A stretch of 64,000 bases of DNA, from the NCBI GenBank assembly GCA_958295665.1, contig OY282559.1:262980057-263044056 (forward strand). Direction: 5' to 3'. Source of the DNA: Tipula vernalis (taxonomy: Eukaryota > Arthropoda > Insecta > Diptera > Tipulidae). Position numbers and translations under genes: made by a program. The notes under the pieces were generated by a model. It had not been told where the DNA came from and did no database searches. It saw only the letters and a program-made list of their open reading frames with translations. Numbering within the stretch: the first letter of the stretch is position 1; every line of letters starts with the position of its first letter. This document shows positions 11,516 to 22,053 of this stretch, in pieces.

Positions 11516-12780
11516 GTCGTTCTGGTTTTACAACACGCATATCAAGCATATATAATTCATTTTCCATATAACCAGTCATTACGGTATTTCCATTCATTTT
11601 TTCACGAATTATAACACCTCTGTCATCGATTGTCGTACTGTAACCATTTAATGCTGCTGCTTTGACAGAAAACAAATGCGCACTCGCATCAGGAACATAT
11701 AAAACCTTTTCCAATTCAGCATTATACCAATTGTTGTTTCGTCGAACTTGAATCTTTATTGTCCCTTGACCAAACGCATCCATATTCACATCTTGTTTTC
11801 CAAGTGAGATTACTTCAGATATGATAAATTCACTGTATGACTTAAAATATTGCTTGTTGGGAGTGATATGCTTCGTAGCGCCACAATACCACTTATTTGC
11901 ATCGATGTAACTTCTAATTGATGCGCCCATGACATGTAAAGTAAATACAGCGTTACTACCTTGCTGTTTGTTGTGCTGCTTAATTGTGCTTCCACCTGCA
12001 TTCTTTTGTGGACAATCTGCTGCCCAATGGCCCAATTGCTTGCATTTATTGCAAGAAAATTTTTGTTTTGCCCGTTCCGTTGACATTTTTGTTTTATTCG
12101 TGTTTCGTTTCTTTTTATATTCACCAGATGCGACGAATGCAGTTGTTAATGATTCTATTTTGCTTTGATCACGTAGTTCAATCGTACAAAGTTTCTCGAT
12201 GAGTAGATTCAAACTTTGTTTTTCTGATGAAATCGTGCCCCAAAGATCCTTAAAATTATCATATTCCTTTCCCAATGTCGATAAAACCCGGCCATTCAAT
12301 ATTCGCTCAGACAGGATATTTTCGTTATGTTTTGTTAATTCGTCATTTAAATCTACGAACAACTTTGGCAATTTAGCGACATGTGTGCTAATATCTTCTT
12401 TCTCGTCTCGTTTTACTCGGAAAAAGGCTTCAATTAGCATATTCAGACGTTGCGTACTACTACGTTCAAATCGCGCACGTAATTTGTCCCAGATTTCTTT
12501 CGCATTGTTACAAGTCAACACGAGCTCATCAACTGGTTTGCTTAACGCACTTGCAATCACACTTGCAACTTTCGCATCGTCCTTCTGCCACTCAGCGTAT
12601 ACAGCTTTTTCTTCATTTGTTCAGTCCGCCTTTAATTTGACACATTCGCGTTTACCATTAATAATCTCTTCAAGTGCATATGAACGCAACACCATATAAA
12701 TATGCCATTTCCATTTTGCCCAGTCATCAGGCCCTTCTAATTTATCAACATTCATTTTTTATTCACCACTGGTAGCCATT
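11433..12780 (-). pseudogene. Copia gag and protease
   Basis: Begins near 12780 (MATSGE-like, then KLEGPDDWAKWKWHIYMVLR), one stop near 12620, then an uninterrupted 375-residue frame from 12560. It shows the UBN2/Copia gag fold (IWDKLRARFERSSTQRLNML), a CCHC knuckle CNKCKQLGHWAADC and the protease region. The protease active site reads WYCGATKHIT where Copia elements have WYCDSGATKHIT. The catalytic Asp and Ser are deleted in frame, so the long frame is catalytically dead. LYVPDASAHLFSV and LYMLDM mark the protease end and pre-integrase. Confidence 0.9.
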
Positions 12781-12879
12781 TTCTTCTAGTTTTAGTTTTG
12801 ATTTTATTTCTATCAATTTTATGCACACGCCAACTTTATACTTCTATTAATAAATTTATTTATTATTGCTGCGTGTGCT

Positions 12880-12891
12880 GGGCCCATAACC
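12880..12891 (-). other. Copia primer-binding site
   Basis: The minus strand reads GGTTATGGGCCC immediately after the LTR end. This is the initiator-Met-tRNA half-molecule binding site characteristic of Copia. It fixes the LTR edge at 12892. Confidence 0.85.
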
Positions 12892-13080
12892 TGTTGTTAA
12901 TTTATTATTCCGGAGCACAAATATGAAAAAACACATGTACCTTATACAAAGGAAAAACTAGAACTGTACTTTTATTCAGTGACATGAAAGCAGAATTACA
13001 TGATATGAAAAACCCTATACACAAGTACAAGTACTAATACAATTGACATTAGTTTAATATTAATCTACTAGATGTCAACA
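12892..13080 (-). repeat. Copia 5' LTR
   Basis: On the minus strand it starts TGTTGACATC and ends TTAACAACA (TGTTG/CAACA inverted ends), 189 bp, directly before the primer-binding site. No partner 3' LTR is present. It is inserted just beyond BEL/Pao coding sequence ending near 13108. Confidence 0.85.
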
Positions 13081-13107
13081 CCTTCAAAATGTTTTCTTTT
13101 TTTTCTT

Positions 13108-14055
13108 TTATATTAACAGATGCTTAATGTCATATGCTAATTCTGCGTTAGATATTCGACCACCTAACGAATCTTGATCGAGAAATGGATTTAACTGATT
13201 TAGTTTACTGTTCTTGTCAAGCGGTTTTCCTTGTATAAGACATTTCATCTCTGAGGCAAATTCCAATTGGCTGAGCCTGCATAATTGTATTAAAGCACGC
13301 TCTGTTTCCGACATTGCCAGTGGACCCAAGATTCTGTCTTTCTTTTTATAAATGTTATTAATATATCGTAACCAATATGCGGTGATTCGAACTAGTTTTT
13401 GAAGTGAACTAAACCTTGATATCAAATCGAACTGGAATGTATTGGCAGCGACTAAATTGACGGTTTTAAGTTCGAAATCTTGGGACATGTCTAGCTCATA
13501 GCTTGTATTGGATTTAATATAATCATTTGTAGGATATAGCTTGTTAGGGCCATGCCACCACAAATTTGTTATTGGCAATTCAGAGGGAGATATTCCCCTA
13601 GTTAGCAGGTCTGCGGGCTTGTACTCTGACGAAAGGTGACGCCAAGTATAATTAGATGTTATTTTTTGAATATCGTTAACACGATTAGCAATGAAAGTTT
13701 TTAATTTGTACGGTGGAGTTTCAATCCAACACAATGTGATGGTGGAATCTGACCATAAATTCACACTATTGAAGTTTATGGACTTCGATTCAATGACTGT
13801 TTTTACTAGATTCGAAAGCAAAAGTGCTTCACAAAGTTCTAGTCTTGGTAATGTTAACGGTTTCAGGGGGGCTACCCTTGACTTGCTACAAAGTAAATTG
13901 ACTGAAACTTTGTCCATTTCGTCTACAGTTTTAATATACACACAGGCACCATAAGCCTTTTTCGAAGCATCGGAAAACCCATTCCATAAAAAGTTGAGAT
14001 CGAAACTGATTCCAAGCAACGCATTCGGAAACTTATCTTTCTCGTCATCCGCCAA
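13108..14055 (-). pseudogene. BEL/Pao RNase H to integrase N-terminus
   Basis: A 315-residue open frame. It opens with FLATR..LADDEKDKFPNA (fingers/palm remnant) fused to LLGISFDLNFLWNGFSDASKKAYGACVY, so the RT palm with the YxDD box is deleted. RNase H follows (LPRLELCEALLL, LWSDSTITLCWI, FIANRVNDIQ, YKPADLLTRG). It ends in LNPFLDQDSLGGRI..LAYDIKHLLI, the start of the BEL/Pao integrase region. It breaks off 28 bp from the Copia LTR. Confidence 0.92.
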
Positions 14056-14079
14056 TTATATCAAAACGCGAGTAGCCAA

Positions 14080-14600
14080 GAAAGGTGCTGACGCGGTACC
14101 ATACGTTACTGTGAGTAACTCATAAGCCTTTAAAGGTTCCGTACAATTTGTGCGCCAAAGTATTGTTTATAGCTTTGTTTGGTTGGGATCGACAAGTATC
14201 TGTCGATACATTTTAGAAATGTCAGCAGTGAAAGCAAAACGGTGTTTTCTAAATCTAAGCAATATTGAAACCAAATCCTGTTGGACTGTAGGGCCGATTA
14301 GTAATGTATCATTTAATGAAAAATTATTTGATGTCTTCGCAGAACCGTCGAAAACAACTCTGAGCTTAGTGCTAGAGCTGGGGGGTTTAAGAATGGCGTG
14401 GTGTGGCAAAAAATATGAATCTGAGATTGGAAAGTTTGTTATTTCCTTCATATGGCCTAAGTGTAAATATTCATTAATAAATTCTTTGTAACCCTGCTTC
14501 AGATCGAGATTGGAGTTTAACTTCCTTTCCAAATACTGAAATCGTTTCAGCGCAGATGTTTTTGATTCCCCGAGTGATGTATCAGGTTTTATTGGCAGTG
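14080..14600 (-). pseudogene. BEL/Pao reverse transcriptase N-terminal part
   Basis: The minus strand reads HVVSLPIKPD, then ERKLNSNLDLKQGYKEFINEY, YFLPHHAILKPPSSSTKLRVV, FDGSAKTSNNFSLNDTLLIGP and AFTADISKMYRQILVDPNQTKL. These are the fingers and first palm motif of BEL/Pao RT, with a stop at about 14167. It continues as ILWRTNCTEPLKAYELLTVTYG up to the deletion described at 14055. Confidence 0.92.
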
Positions 14601-14628
14601 AAACAACATGGTATTCTGGAGTGTGTTT

Positions 14629-15697
14629 TTAAAAATATTTCCTGCAATCGTGATATTTTCCTGATTTGTCTTGGATCTGAACAATTGTTGTAGACAGCAA
14701 AACCTCTGAATTTGCAGATGCATGCATATTTTGAGAGTCCTGTTTATTGCCAGTTGTTTGTTGGTCGACTGAATTAATTCGTAAAGAATCATGCAACAGG
14801 TTAGGATGTTTCGAATTGCATACTCTGCAACCACTTGACCTACAATTATCTACGGAGTGGGATGTTCCCAAACAGTCTTCAGATCTTGGGTCTTTTGTAA
14901 TCGATCTTTAGTTGATAATTTAAAAAATGATTGACAAATAAATAGAGGATGGTCAATATTTTTACAAACTTGACACAACTTTTGTTGATTGCCAATATTT
15001 TTCTTGCTATGTGAAGCATGGTTGCCCGAACTTTGCGAATCATTAGACAAAACGAACGTGCTACCTTTAAAGTTAGGTTTATTTGCAAGCACCCGAGATT
15101 TTACATGTAAAAATTCTTTTAATTGTAACCAAGTAGGCATTTCTGTAGTAGTTAGTTTGTCTTTCCATTCCTTCCTTACTCAGTTGAACGTCAAACGTTT
15201 TTGAAATAATATGGATAAGAATTTGTTCACCTAAACCTGAAATTTCTAGATTACAAGCCTCTAGAGATGAAATGTGATTGCGACAGGCGTTTGAAAATAA
15301 TCGCAAATCATGTGCATTATCCTTTTTGACTTGTGAAAGCGAACAAAGTGCCTCAATATGTACGTCGACAATGAGCCGTGCATTGTCATAAGTTTGAGTT
15401 AAATCTGTCCACGCCCTATCGTAACCTGCTGAAGTCAATGTTATATGCCCAACTGTTTCACGTGCGTCACCATTTAGCTTGTCAACAACATATGAATTTT
15501 ACAATATTATAAATATTGTTATTATTGTGAACAACAGCAGTATATGTGGCTTTAAAGGCTAACCACTTGGTAGAATCGCCAGTGAACGTTGGCACATGAA
15601 CCTGAGGAAGTCTAGCCGCCTCAGCTTTCATTGTTTCTAAGTGTACCTCAGGTGAATCGAAGGGGTTTTGTAATTGAGACTGGGATTGTGGAAGCAC
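14629..15697 (-). pseudogene. BEL/Pao gag with zinc knuckles, protease lost
   Basis: Blocks in minus-strand order. LPQVHVPTFTGDSTKWLAFKATYTAVVHNN (15697-15490) is the conserved DUF1759 gag start. SAGYDRAWTDLTQTYDNARLIV (from 15438) continues the gag. CQVCKNIDHPLFIC (about 14990) and NCLGTSHSVDNCRSSGCRVCNSKHPNLLH (about 14870-14780) are the two BEL-type zinc motifs. EVLLSTTIVQIQD (about 14690) is the start of the protease. The protease DSG region is missing and the sequence runs into the RT start. Frameshifts separate the blocks. Confidence 0.9.
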
Positions 15698-15733
15698 CGG
15701 TTCAGCTTCTTGATCATGATATTGTTCGAGCCC

Positions 15734-16051
15734 CTATAACTTAGTCTGGATAGAAGCAAGAATAAGTAGATAGGCCTCCTCAAATTCAGAAAATGACTCA
15801 ACAAGCACTTCGAAATCCTGATCTTCCTCTACAACCTCAGTAAGCTGGTCAACAACAGTCTCAAACTCATTGTACGTCTTCTTCAAAGAATGAAGTCGGG
15901 CAGTATGTGCAATGGACGTTGTGTCGTCCGCAGCCTGTTCCATAAATTTTTTGATCACTGTTAATTTCGCCTTTAGTGTGGCAAATTTCCTTTTATGTAA
16001 TTTGATTTTCACGTCCATGACTGTAAATGGTTTCACTTGCCTTTCTTTCAC
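15734..16051 (-). CDS. BEL/Pao gag N-terminal coiled-coil segment
   Basis: 105 residues, basic then acidic and heptad-like (ATLKAKLTVIKKFMEQ, LKKTYNEFETVVDQLTEVVEE). It ends in a stop just before the DUF1759 block at 15697. Such an N-terminal helical segment precedes DUF1759 in BEL/Pao gags. The ATG lies about 230 bp from the putative LTR end, a normal leader distance. Confidence 0.75.
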   Translation of the reverse strand: MKERQVKPFTVMDVKIKLHKRKFATLKAKLTVIKKFMEQAADDTTSIAHTARLHSLKKTYNEFETVVDQLTEVVEEDQDFEVLVESFSEFEEAYLLILASIQTKL

Positions 16052-16284
16052 AAATACAAACAGTACAATATGACAATATTAAATTATTAATAATAATTAA
16101 GACAATATTATAATAAAAAAAAAATTATTTAAAAAATTAAGTATTAAATAATAATGTGAATGAAGTGAAATTAGAATTATCTTAAATATAATGCAAAATT
16201 GAATTCCAAAGAAATTAAATATAAAAGATAAGTTTCGCTACCTTACACCAGATGACACCTCGTATGATGGGTGCTGAATGATGA

Positions 16285-16589
16285 TGTAATTGTGTCTGTT
16301 TCCAAACTCCAAATATAGTTAATTTACCGTTGTAGTTGAAAAAATGTAATTACCGAAAACGTATATACATAAATGTTGTATTTGTATATTATGTACTTAA
16401 ATTTGATCAGCTTGTAAATATGCAGCTTGTAGGAATGCGTTGCGTGCTGTATTCTCAATTTTTAGGTTATAAACCCGTTGGTTTTATAATTGTAGTTAGT
16501 AGTTGTTGTATAAAACCACGCGCCTTGTTATAATAAAGTATGTGGCTGTGTAGACATGCAAAACTGCACTCTATAATTGTTGTAGTACA
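16285..16589 (-). repeat. Putative BEL/Pao 5' LTR
   Basis: The segment has TGTA..TACA ends: TGTAATTGTG at 16285 and GTAGTACA at 16589 on the + strand. It sits immediately upstream (minus strand) of the BEL/Pao leader. No second copy is visible near 5850, and the primer-binding site was not recognised, so the call rests on position and end motifs only. Confidence 0.4.
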
Positions 16590-16659
16590 CGTTGCATCAA
16601 GTTTTTGATGATTTTATTTTCCGATATTGATAAATATCTGGTGTGCAAGGACCAAAAAA

Positions 16660-16912
16660 TGTTTCAGTTTTTATGGACTGCATTACTCTTCGTTGTTTTA
16701 CTTATTTTTATCATTTACACTCGTTACTTTTACCACGCACAATTTACTAAAAAAAACACTATTTACGTTTTTACCATACTTTATTATTTCAACCATTACA
16801 AGTGAGACCCTGGACACGAATGTCCATGTCGTTTTTTAATTTTTTTATTTTTATGTTACGTGTTACCTCATTCAACTTTATTTCCTTTTTTTTAACAGCG
16901 GCTGTTTTCTTA
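16660..16912 (+). repeat. Dispersed 245-bp repeat, copy 2
   Basis: Direct repeat of 3689-3933 with few differences. The two copies bracket the whole LTR-retrotransposon mosaic, 13 kb apart, although their own flanks are unrelated. Confidence 0.8.
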
Positions 16913-18318
16913 TAAGCCGCTATGCGACATCTATTGTCAATAAAATATAATGAATTCCAACAAGAACAAATCGTCCGATTTTATACCAAAGATTCCGGCA
17001 AAGAGAAAGAAGTTGAAAGAAGCACCACCTGAAGTTATTGCAGTTCTTATAAAATGCGACTGAACATTAAACTAGATTAAGCAACAACAACAAAATAGCA
17101 TATGTACGGATGTGCTTTAAAAAGTGCACATTCGGGTGAATTAATATAAAATGTTTTTCTGCAATAATATGCGAATGAAATATATTTATTTGATGCTTAA
17201 GAACGGGATTTTCAACGGTTGTCAAACATCTCACTATGATATTTCGGTAGCCCTATGTGTATCATTAAATCTTGAAAATCCGTTTAAAATGTTATTGGGG
17301 CTTACCTAGTTAATCTTAGATTATTTGAAAATTTGAAATTTTTTTACCTTAACGGCCTTTTCTAAGAAAATCGTGATATGTCCCAAACAACGAAATTTAT
17401 ATATATTTTTTTTTTCATTTAAAATATCAAAACATTCTTTTAAATTTGTTTTGAGCGTAACCAGAGAAAGCTAATAAAAAAGCGGTTTCACAATTCCTCT
17501 ATAAGGATTTTCCAAAAATATCTGATAAAATATCGATCTTCCCTATCCGATATATTATTCGAGCGCACGGAAAATAACCCTCTACATACATATTATACAA
17601 TAAGGTATTCCATTGGCGTGAGCAAACTACTCACAAGTACTTGGATCTACTCGCAACTACTCAAACTCAAATGATGGTGTAGTAAGTAGTTGTTAGGAGT
17701 AGTTACGCATAAAATTACATTTAAACTTGGTTTTGTTTTATGATAAATGAGTGCGTTTTATGGCGAAACGTGAAAAAAATCATGATAATTTGTATCACTT
17801 TTGCCCGACGGAACACTAGGCCTATGATTATTATGATTCCTATAATTCTTATGCTTCTTATGATTGGCCTTACAAGAATAAGTTGAGAGGTTAGATGCTT
17901 AATTAGTTTGTTTTATTCAGATTTTTTCAGAGGCGGGGGGGGGGCGCCGCTGCCTACACAACCAATACAGCCCTGCGTTACAATCTACTCAACAAAATAA
18001 TAATGTTTTAATGATAATAATTAAAGTTAATTAAATTATTTATTTATTTGTACTGTAAAATACTCATTTTCTCTATCTTCACATTTTCCATTTTTCATTA
18101 CATTTTGTGTTTTTGTATCTTATTTTGTTTTTTGTTTTCGAGTGTATTTAAGTTTTAATGATTTAAAAATTTCAATTGAAAATTTACCATAAGTATTTAC
18201 TTAATTTTAGTTTTGTTTTCGTTTCATTTTTTTTTTTTATTTCTTAATTACAAAATTAAATATTTGTGCTAACATAAAAAATTTTTTTATTCTATTTCCA
18301 TTTTCAATTATAATTTAG
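16913..18318. other. Rgk intron, no recognised gene
   Basis: AT-rich. Contains ACTAC-rich inverted stretches at 17625-17715, a G11 run at 17937-17945 and AATACAGCCCTGCGTT at 17964-17979 (inverted match to 3495-3510). No coding remnant was recognised here. Confidence 0.5.
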
Positions 18319-18410
18319 ATGATGAATTTGGCGAGAAAACCGTCAGTATACTGCTGGATGGAGAGGAGTCTGAAATGATTTTTATTGATCATCCAAGTCA
18401 TGAAATGAGT
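18319..18410 (+). CDS. Rgk: RGK small GTPase, internal exon (after switch I)
   Basis: Preceded by a TTTAG acceptor and followed by a GTAAGT donor. With one base carried from the previous exon it reads DDEFGEKTVSILLDGEESE then MIFIDHPSHEMS. This matches the segment of RGK GTPases spanning the end of switch I and the divergent G3 region. RGK proteins lack the canonical DxxG there; here the sequence is IDHPSHE. The exon ends in phase 0 and joins in frame to the exon at 28748 (..EMS|VENSLSTY). The exon carrying the P-loop (GxxGVGKT) was not found within the window. Confidence 0.88.
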
Positions 18411-19048
18411 GTAAGTATTTTTACTGTTATGATTTAAATTTAATTGTTGCTTTCGGAATAGAATGAGAAAATTTAATGGTATTTTTGTGAGGGGAGGCAT
18501 AGTTGTGAAAAATTAAAAATAGTCATGAGTAAATGATACACGTTGATTACCATATTAAAAATATTTTACGTATCAGACGACTGTGGAAGTGGAAAAAATG
18601 GTGGATTCAAACATCAATTTTCTTGAGATTTTAGCAACTAAACATCTGAGTATACCTAATTGAATAGGTCAAAGTATTCGAATTAAAAATATCCCACTCC
18701 CTTTCCCACAATCTTCTTCCACCACAAAAACAGTGGAAAGTATATTGGAGAGGCGTATAAATCCCGCAAATGAAACTAGTTAAATGTGAATGGCGGTGGT
18801 TTTTACCTGAAGGAGACCAGTATCCTTATTATACTAAAATTAAGATAATATGTAAACGTGATCAATTCTTTTCGTAAGCGAAAAGAGAATGTAAAAATAA
18901 GTTTTCCGAATAAGTCCACTAAAAACAAGATTATGCATCACAATCCAAAACAGACAAAATCCAAACTTTCAAAATCTAAAAGGGACAAAATTCAAAAAAA
19001 GAACAAATCCGAAAATGTAATTCATAAAATCCAAATTTTATGTAAGTA

Positions 19049-19290
19049 CTAGCTGTACCCGGCCACGCGTTGCTGTTTCTCAGTCTATATTCTGGTTAAA
19101 TAGAAAAGAAAGAAAAGAGAAAGCACACGTTTCTAATATGTTTAATATCCAAATACTTGTGGGGGTAAACAATATTTTTTGTTGTTCCATATGAGAAGCA
19201 ATCCGTGTCTAAATCTAAACCGCACAATTCTAAAGATTGGTTGTTGAGCTTTGTTGATGATGATTGTTTAAGATTTTTAATACGAAACAA
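19049..19290 (-). mobile_element. Helitron 3' end with helicase C-terminal remnant
   Basis: The minus strand encodes TKLNNQSLELCGLDLDTDCF then SYGTTKNIVYPHKYL. This is the last part of Helitron PIF1-type helicase (NKAQGQ..LE.CGLDLD..CFSHG....KNIVY) with the short segment between SHG and KNIVY deleted. About 90 bp further on the strand ends with GCGTGGCCGGGTACAGCTAG followed by T. This is the expected Helitron CTRR 3' terminus (CTAG) before a T. The motif is a widespread arthropod Helitron tail. The rest of the element (Rep domain) is absent. Confidence 0.8.
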
Positions 19291-19476
19291 GGTAAAACTT
19301 TTTTGATTCTGATTTTTTATTTTATTTTTTTTAAATTAATTTCGATCACTAAAAGTTTATTTGTTTACAAAAAAACGTTTTAGTACGAAATAGGTCATGT
19401 ATTGACAATAATCACTTAGTTATCGAAATTAATTTACAAAAATAAAATCAAAAATCCAAATCAAAAAAGTTTTACC
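19291..19476. repeat. Palindrome with about 56-bp arms
   Basis: GGTAAAACTTTTTTGATT..TTAATTTCGAT at 19291-19347 is inverted at 19421-19476 with few mismatches. It lies directly against the Helitron helicase remnant. It is a small fold-back MITE; no TSD was resolved. Confidence 0.8.
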
Positions 19477-19564
19477 TTTAATCCTAAAAAACCTTTAATT
19501 ATTGGTGATTCTGAGTGTTGAAACAATTAATTATTTCTTATAAAAATTGAAGCTAAACAAACTC

Positions 19565-20400
19565 AACTAAATAAGTTTTGTGGCATAGAACCGCAAACAG
19601 AAATCACTAAAGCAAATATCGCTTTTCTAAAGAAATGTAAATACCACCGGATTACCTACACCAAAGTTCATACATATACAAGATCCAACAACAAGAACCA
19701 GAGAGCAGTAAAAACTGTATACAAAGCAAAGCTGGTATGGTTGACTTTGGAAATTAAACATCTACATATACTCAAAATTAAATCGTAATGAATTAACGTC
19801 TTACGAACAGCATTTAAAAATCACTAGGTGTTTTAATAATTTGGAACATGAATGCTTGATAGTGTTTCTACACAAAACGAGAGAAATTTTGGATCATAAA
19901 CTTAAAATTAAACACAAAACATTGCACCAAAATTTCCAAAAATTAAAAATGGAAAATAAACGATTATACGTACGTCGCAATTAAACAAATCGTAAACTTC
20001 GTACAGAATTTGTCATCGAAGCCATTAACTATGGAACAAAATCGTTTTCTTAATAATGGATTAAATTATGTTTATTCGGGAGACAAGTTGCCAATAATAG
20101 ATATTGTGACAGACATAGAATGGGGAATAAAAACAGCACCAATTAATGCCCGGAATGTGATAAGATCAGACATTGAAAATGTCATAAAAAACGGAGGTTA
20201 CATAAAAAACAACAATCAAAAATCTGATGAAAGAAAAATCCTAAAATAACTGTGGAACAACAAGGACCTTATTTTTACATAAGCAGACAAAAACAACGAT
20301 ATAATAATAATGGACCGAATGGATTACGATAATGGAGTACTGAAAACGCTTATCGATTGTGGATATGTGTGTTAAATATCCTCATTGCAGCAGCACCAAC
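19565..20400 (+). pseudogene. Penelope-like element, N-terminal part
   Basis: Translated pieces read GIEPQTEITKANIAFLKKCK, YEQHLKITRCFNNLEHECL, REILDHKLKIKHKTLHQNFQKL and then SSKPLTMEQNRFLNNGLNYV with KLPIIDIVTDIE. The last is the strongly conserved SSKPLT..E..FLNNGLNY block of Penelope retroelements. KDLIFTxADKNNDIIIMDRMDY follows, corresponding to the first RT motif region (TKADKG..). Several stops and frameshifts are present. The body ends where a short non-LTR retroposon is inserted at about 20442; the RT palm is not found after it. Confidence 0.82.
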
Positions 20401-20441
20401 CTGAAAGAAAATATTCCATTAATCGTTTTAGAAATAAGTTA

Positions 20442-21176
20442 TTATTATTATTATTATTATTATTATTGCGACCTAAAAGATCTATTGTGCTGGCCCCTGC
20501 TTAATTATCCGTCCAGTCAATATTCAGGTTCTTAATGAACCTGACAATACTGCCTCCCGGTACGTGATACATACTATCTGGGCTTATTGCTCTCCCTCCT
20601 AGATGTTTACTACAGCATGTAGTTCCACTAGAAAGACGGTAGCATTGGAGCTCAATGACCTCGAGAGGGTTGTCCCACTCCCGTATATTCCTACTCCTGC
20701 CCCGTATTCCGTTTGATTTTACTCTTATGAGTTGCTGGGAATTGCAAATCACCTGTAGGTCACCCAGCATTACTACAGGAAGGCTAAATAAAACTGGAGG
20801 GTGCCTGGTATCCAGAGTCCGCATATTTTGGGCTGATTAACCTATCAGCCATTCATCTTTCGGCATATGCTGTTCCACCTTAGATTAGGGTTTTTTGTCA
20901 AGGTTTTCTCCTTTAGCGCCGTACTTTAGCCTGTGCCAAATGGCCAAAAATGTGCCAAGTGGCCTTAGTTACCAGTGGTTGCCACGAGGAGGCAGTACGT
21001 ACACTTGCGAATTGTGAACAAGTTACCCCTTACACAATGGTACCCATCACGCAGCTGCCTAATGACAAGACCAGAACAGCTCACGTGATGCGCACCCTAC
21101 TGGAAGGTTACGGAGCTGGTAGATTAATCTACTCAACTTTGATCCCCCCTCCAATAGACGCCAAACCACCAAAAAA
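20442..21176 (-). mobile_element. Short non-LTR retroposon, copy 1, TTA-repeat tail
   Basis: About 735 bp, homologous over its length to 35948-36680. On the minus strand it ends in AGCACAATAGATCTTTTAGG and a (TAA)n run, as in LINE or SINE tails. It is flanked by AGAAATAAGTTA (20430-20441) and AGAAATAAATTA (21177-21188), a 12-bp target-site duplication with one difference. A 107-codon frame (20501-20824, MRTLDTRHPPVLFSL..) is shared by both copies but matches no domain I know. It could be a 5'-truncated I/R1/Jockey-type LINE or a SINE. Confidence 0.8.
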
Positions 21177-21715
21177 AGAAATAAATTAAATACATATAAA
21201 TTTAAATATTTATCTAATTAGCCAAACCACGTATAATTTTGTTATATTTAGTCACTGTTTACATTTTGAAACGTCAAAATATTGACACATATGCAATTTA
21301 ATTGTGCCTCATTTACATTGGATTTTTTCTATGTTTTCCATGATATAAAATTATAAAATAACTAATACCAGAAATTATGGGAATATAATTAATTCCATTT
21401 ACTTTATGCTAATACTGATAATACTGCCATCTGTGAGCGGGTAATCTTACCATAATTATTGTACATTAAAGTTTTAGAATTTAATGCTGTCAAATTATTT
21501 CTTTTGTATAAGTTCTAATTTTTGTGAAAATTATTGTAATTCGTACAGTACGTTGGTGATGGCCGTAGAAGAAACAATTATTTTAAATATTAAAAGCGCT
21601 TTATTAATAAAAATCCGATACTTATGAAATTTTGTAAACCAAATAATGGTTTTGTACGTTAATTAATCCTGCAATAAAAAGCGCAAACATACAGTCCACT
21701 GCCCCGGGTATTATT
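21177..21715 (+). repeat. Possible 5' LTR region of BEL/Pao element 2
   Basis: The LTR 3' edge is placed at TTATTCA|TGGTCC by the primer-binding site that follows. The 5' edge is not definable and no matching 3' LTR was found after 26775. It contains AATAAA motifs and a TGTACGTTAATTAA stretch. It is listed only as the position where an LTR should be. Confidence 0.35.
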
Positions 21716-21735
21716 CATGGTCCTTCGAGCCGGAC
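21716..21735 (+). other. BEL/Pao-like primer-binding site
   Basis: TGGTCCTTCGAGCCGGA immediately downstream of the presumed LTR edge. A TGGT..TTCGAGCCGGA motif following the 5' LTR is familiar from insect BEL/Pao elements. It lies about 330 bp before the gag ATG. Confidence 0.6.
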
Positions 21736-21751
21736 CCAACGCCATTTTGAT

Positions 21752-21870
21752 GAGTCAAGCCAGAGCCTTCTAGAGTATAGAGCCATAATCATAATGACAT
21801 ATTTTTTAGATGCTTTTTTAGTGGTATAACTTTCCATTGATTTTCATAGGAATCCATAGTAAAAATGGTG
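21752..21870 (+). repeat. MITE-54k family, end fragment in BEL/Pao leader
   Basis: CCAGAGCCTTCTAGAGTATA..GAATCCATAGTAAAAATGGTG is about 90% identical by eye to 54314-54423, the left end of the 920-bp MITE. The match is lost after about 21870, so this is a truncated or shorter family member in the retrotransposon leader. Confidence 0.75.
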
Positions 21871-22053
21871 TTTGTGAGTTTCAGTAGTGATTAAAAGAAA
21901 AACTGCAAGGGATAAAGTTAAGTGTAATTGGTAGCCATCTTGAACAGTTAACCTCATATTTAGCATGTGTCGCGTTGTATTAATATCACCTAAATATTTA
22001 GTAAATCGCTCGAATAATTGAAGATAATCGTTGTACACGTCGCTAAATTTACC

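Noticed and set aside
20010..20249. Possible host gene exon (SSKPLTMEQNRF..)
   Set aside because: The block is the conserved N-terminal region of Penelope reverse transcriptase, with further Penelope sequence on both sides.
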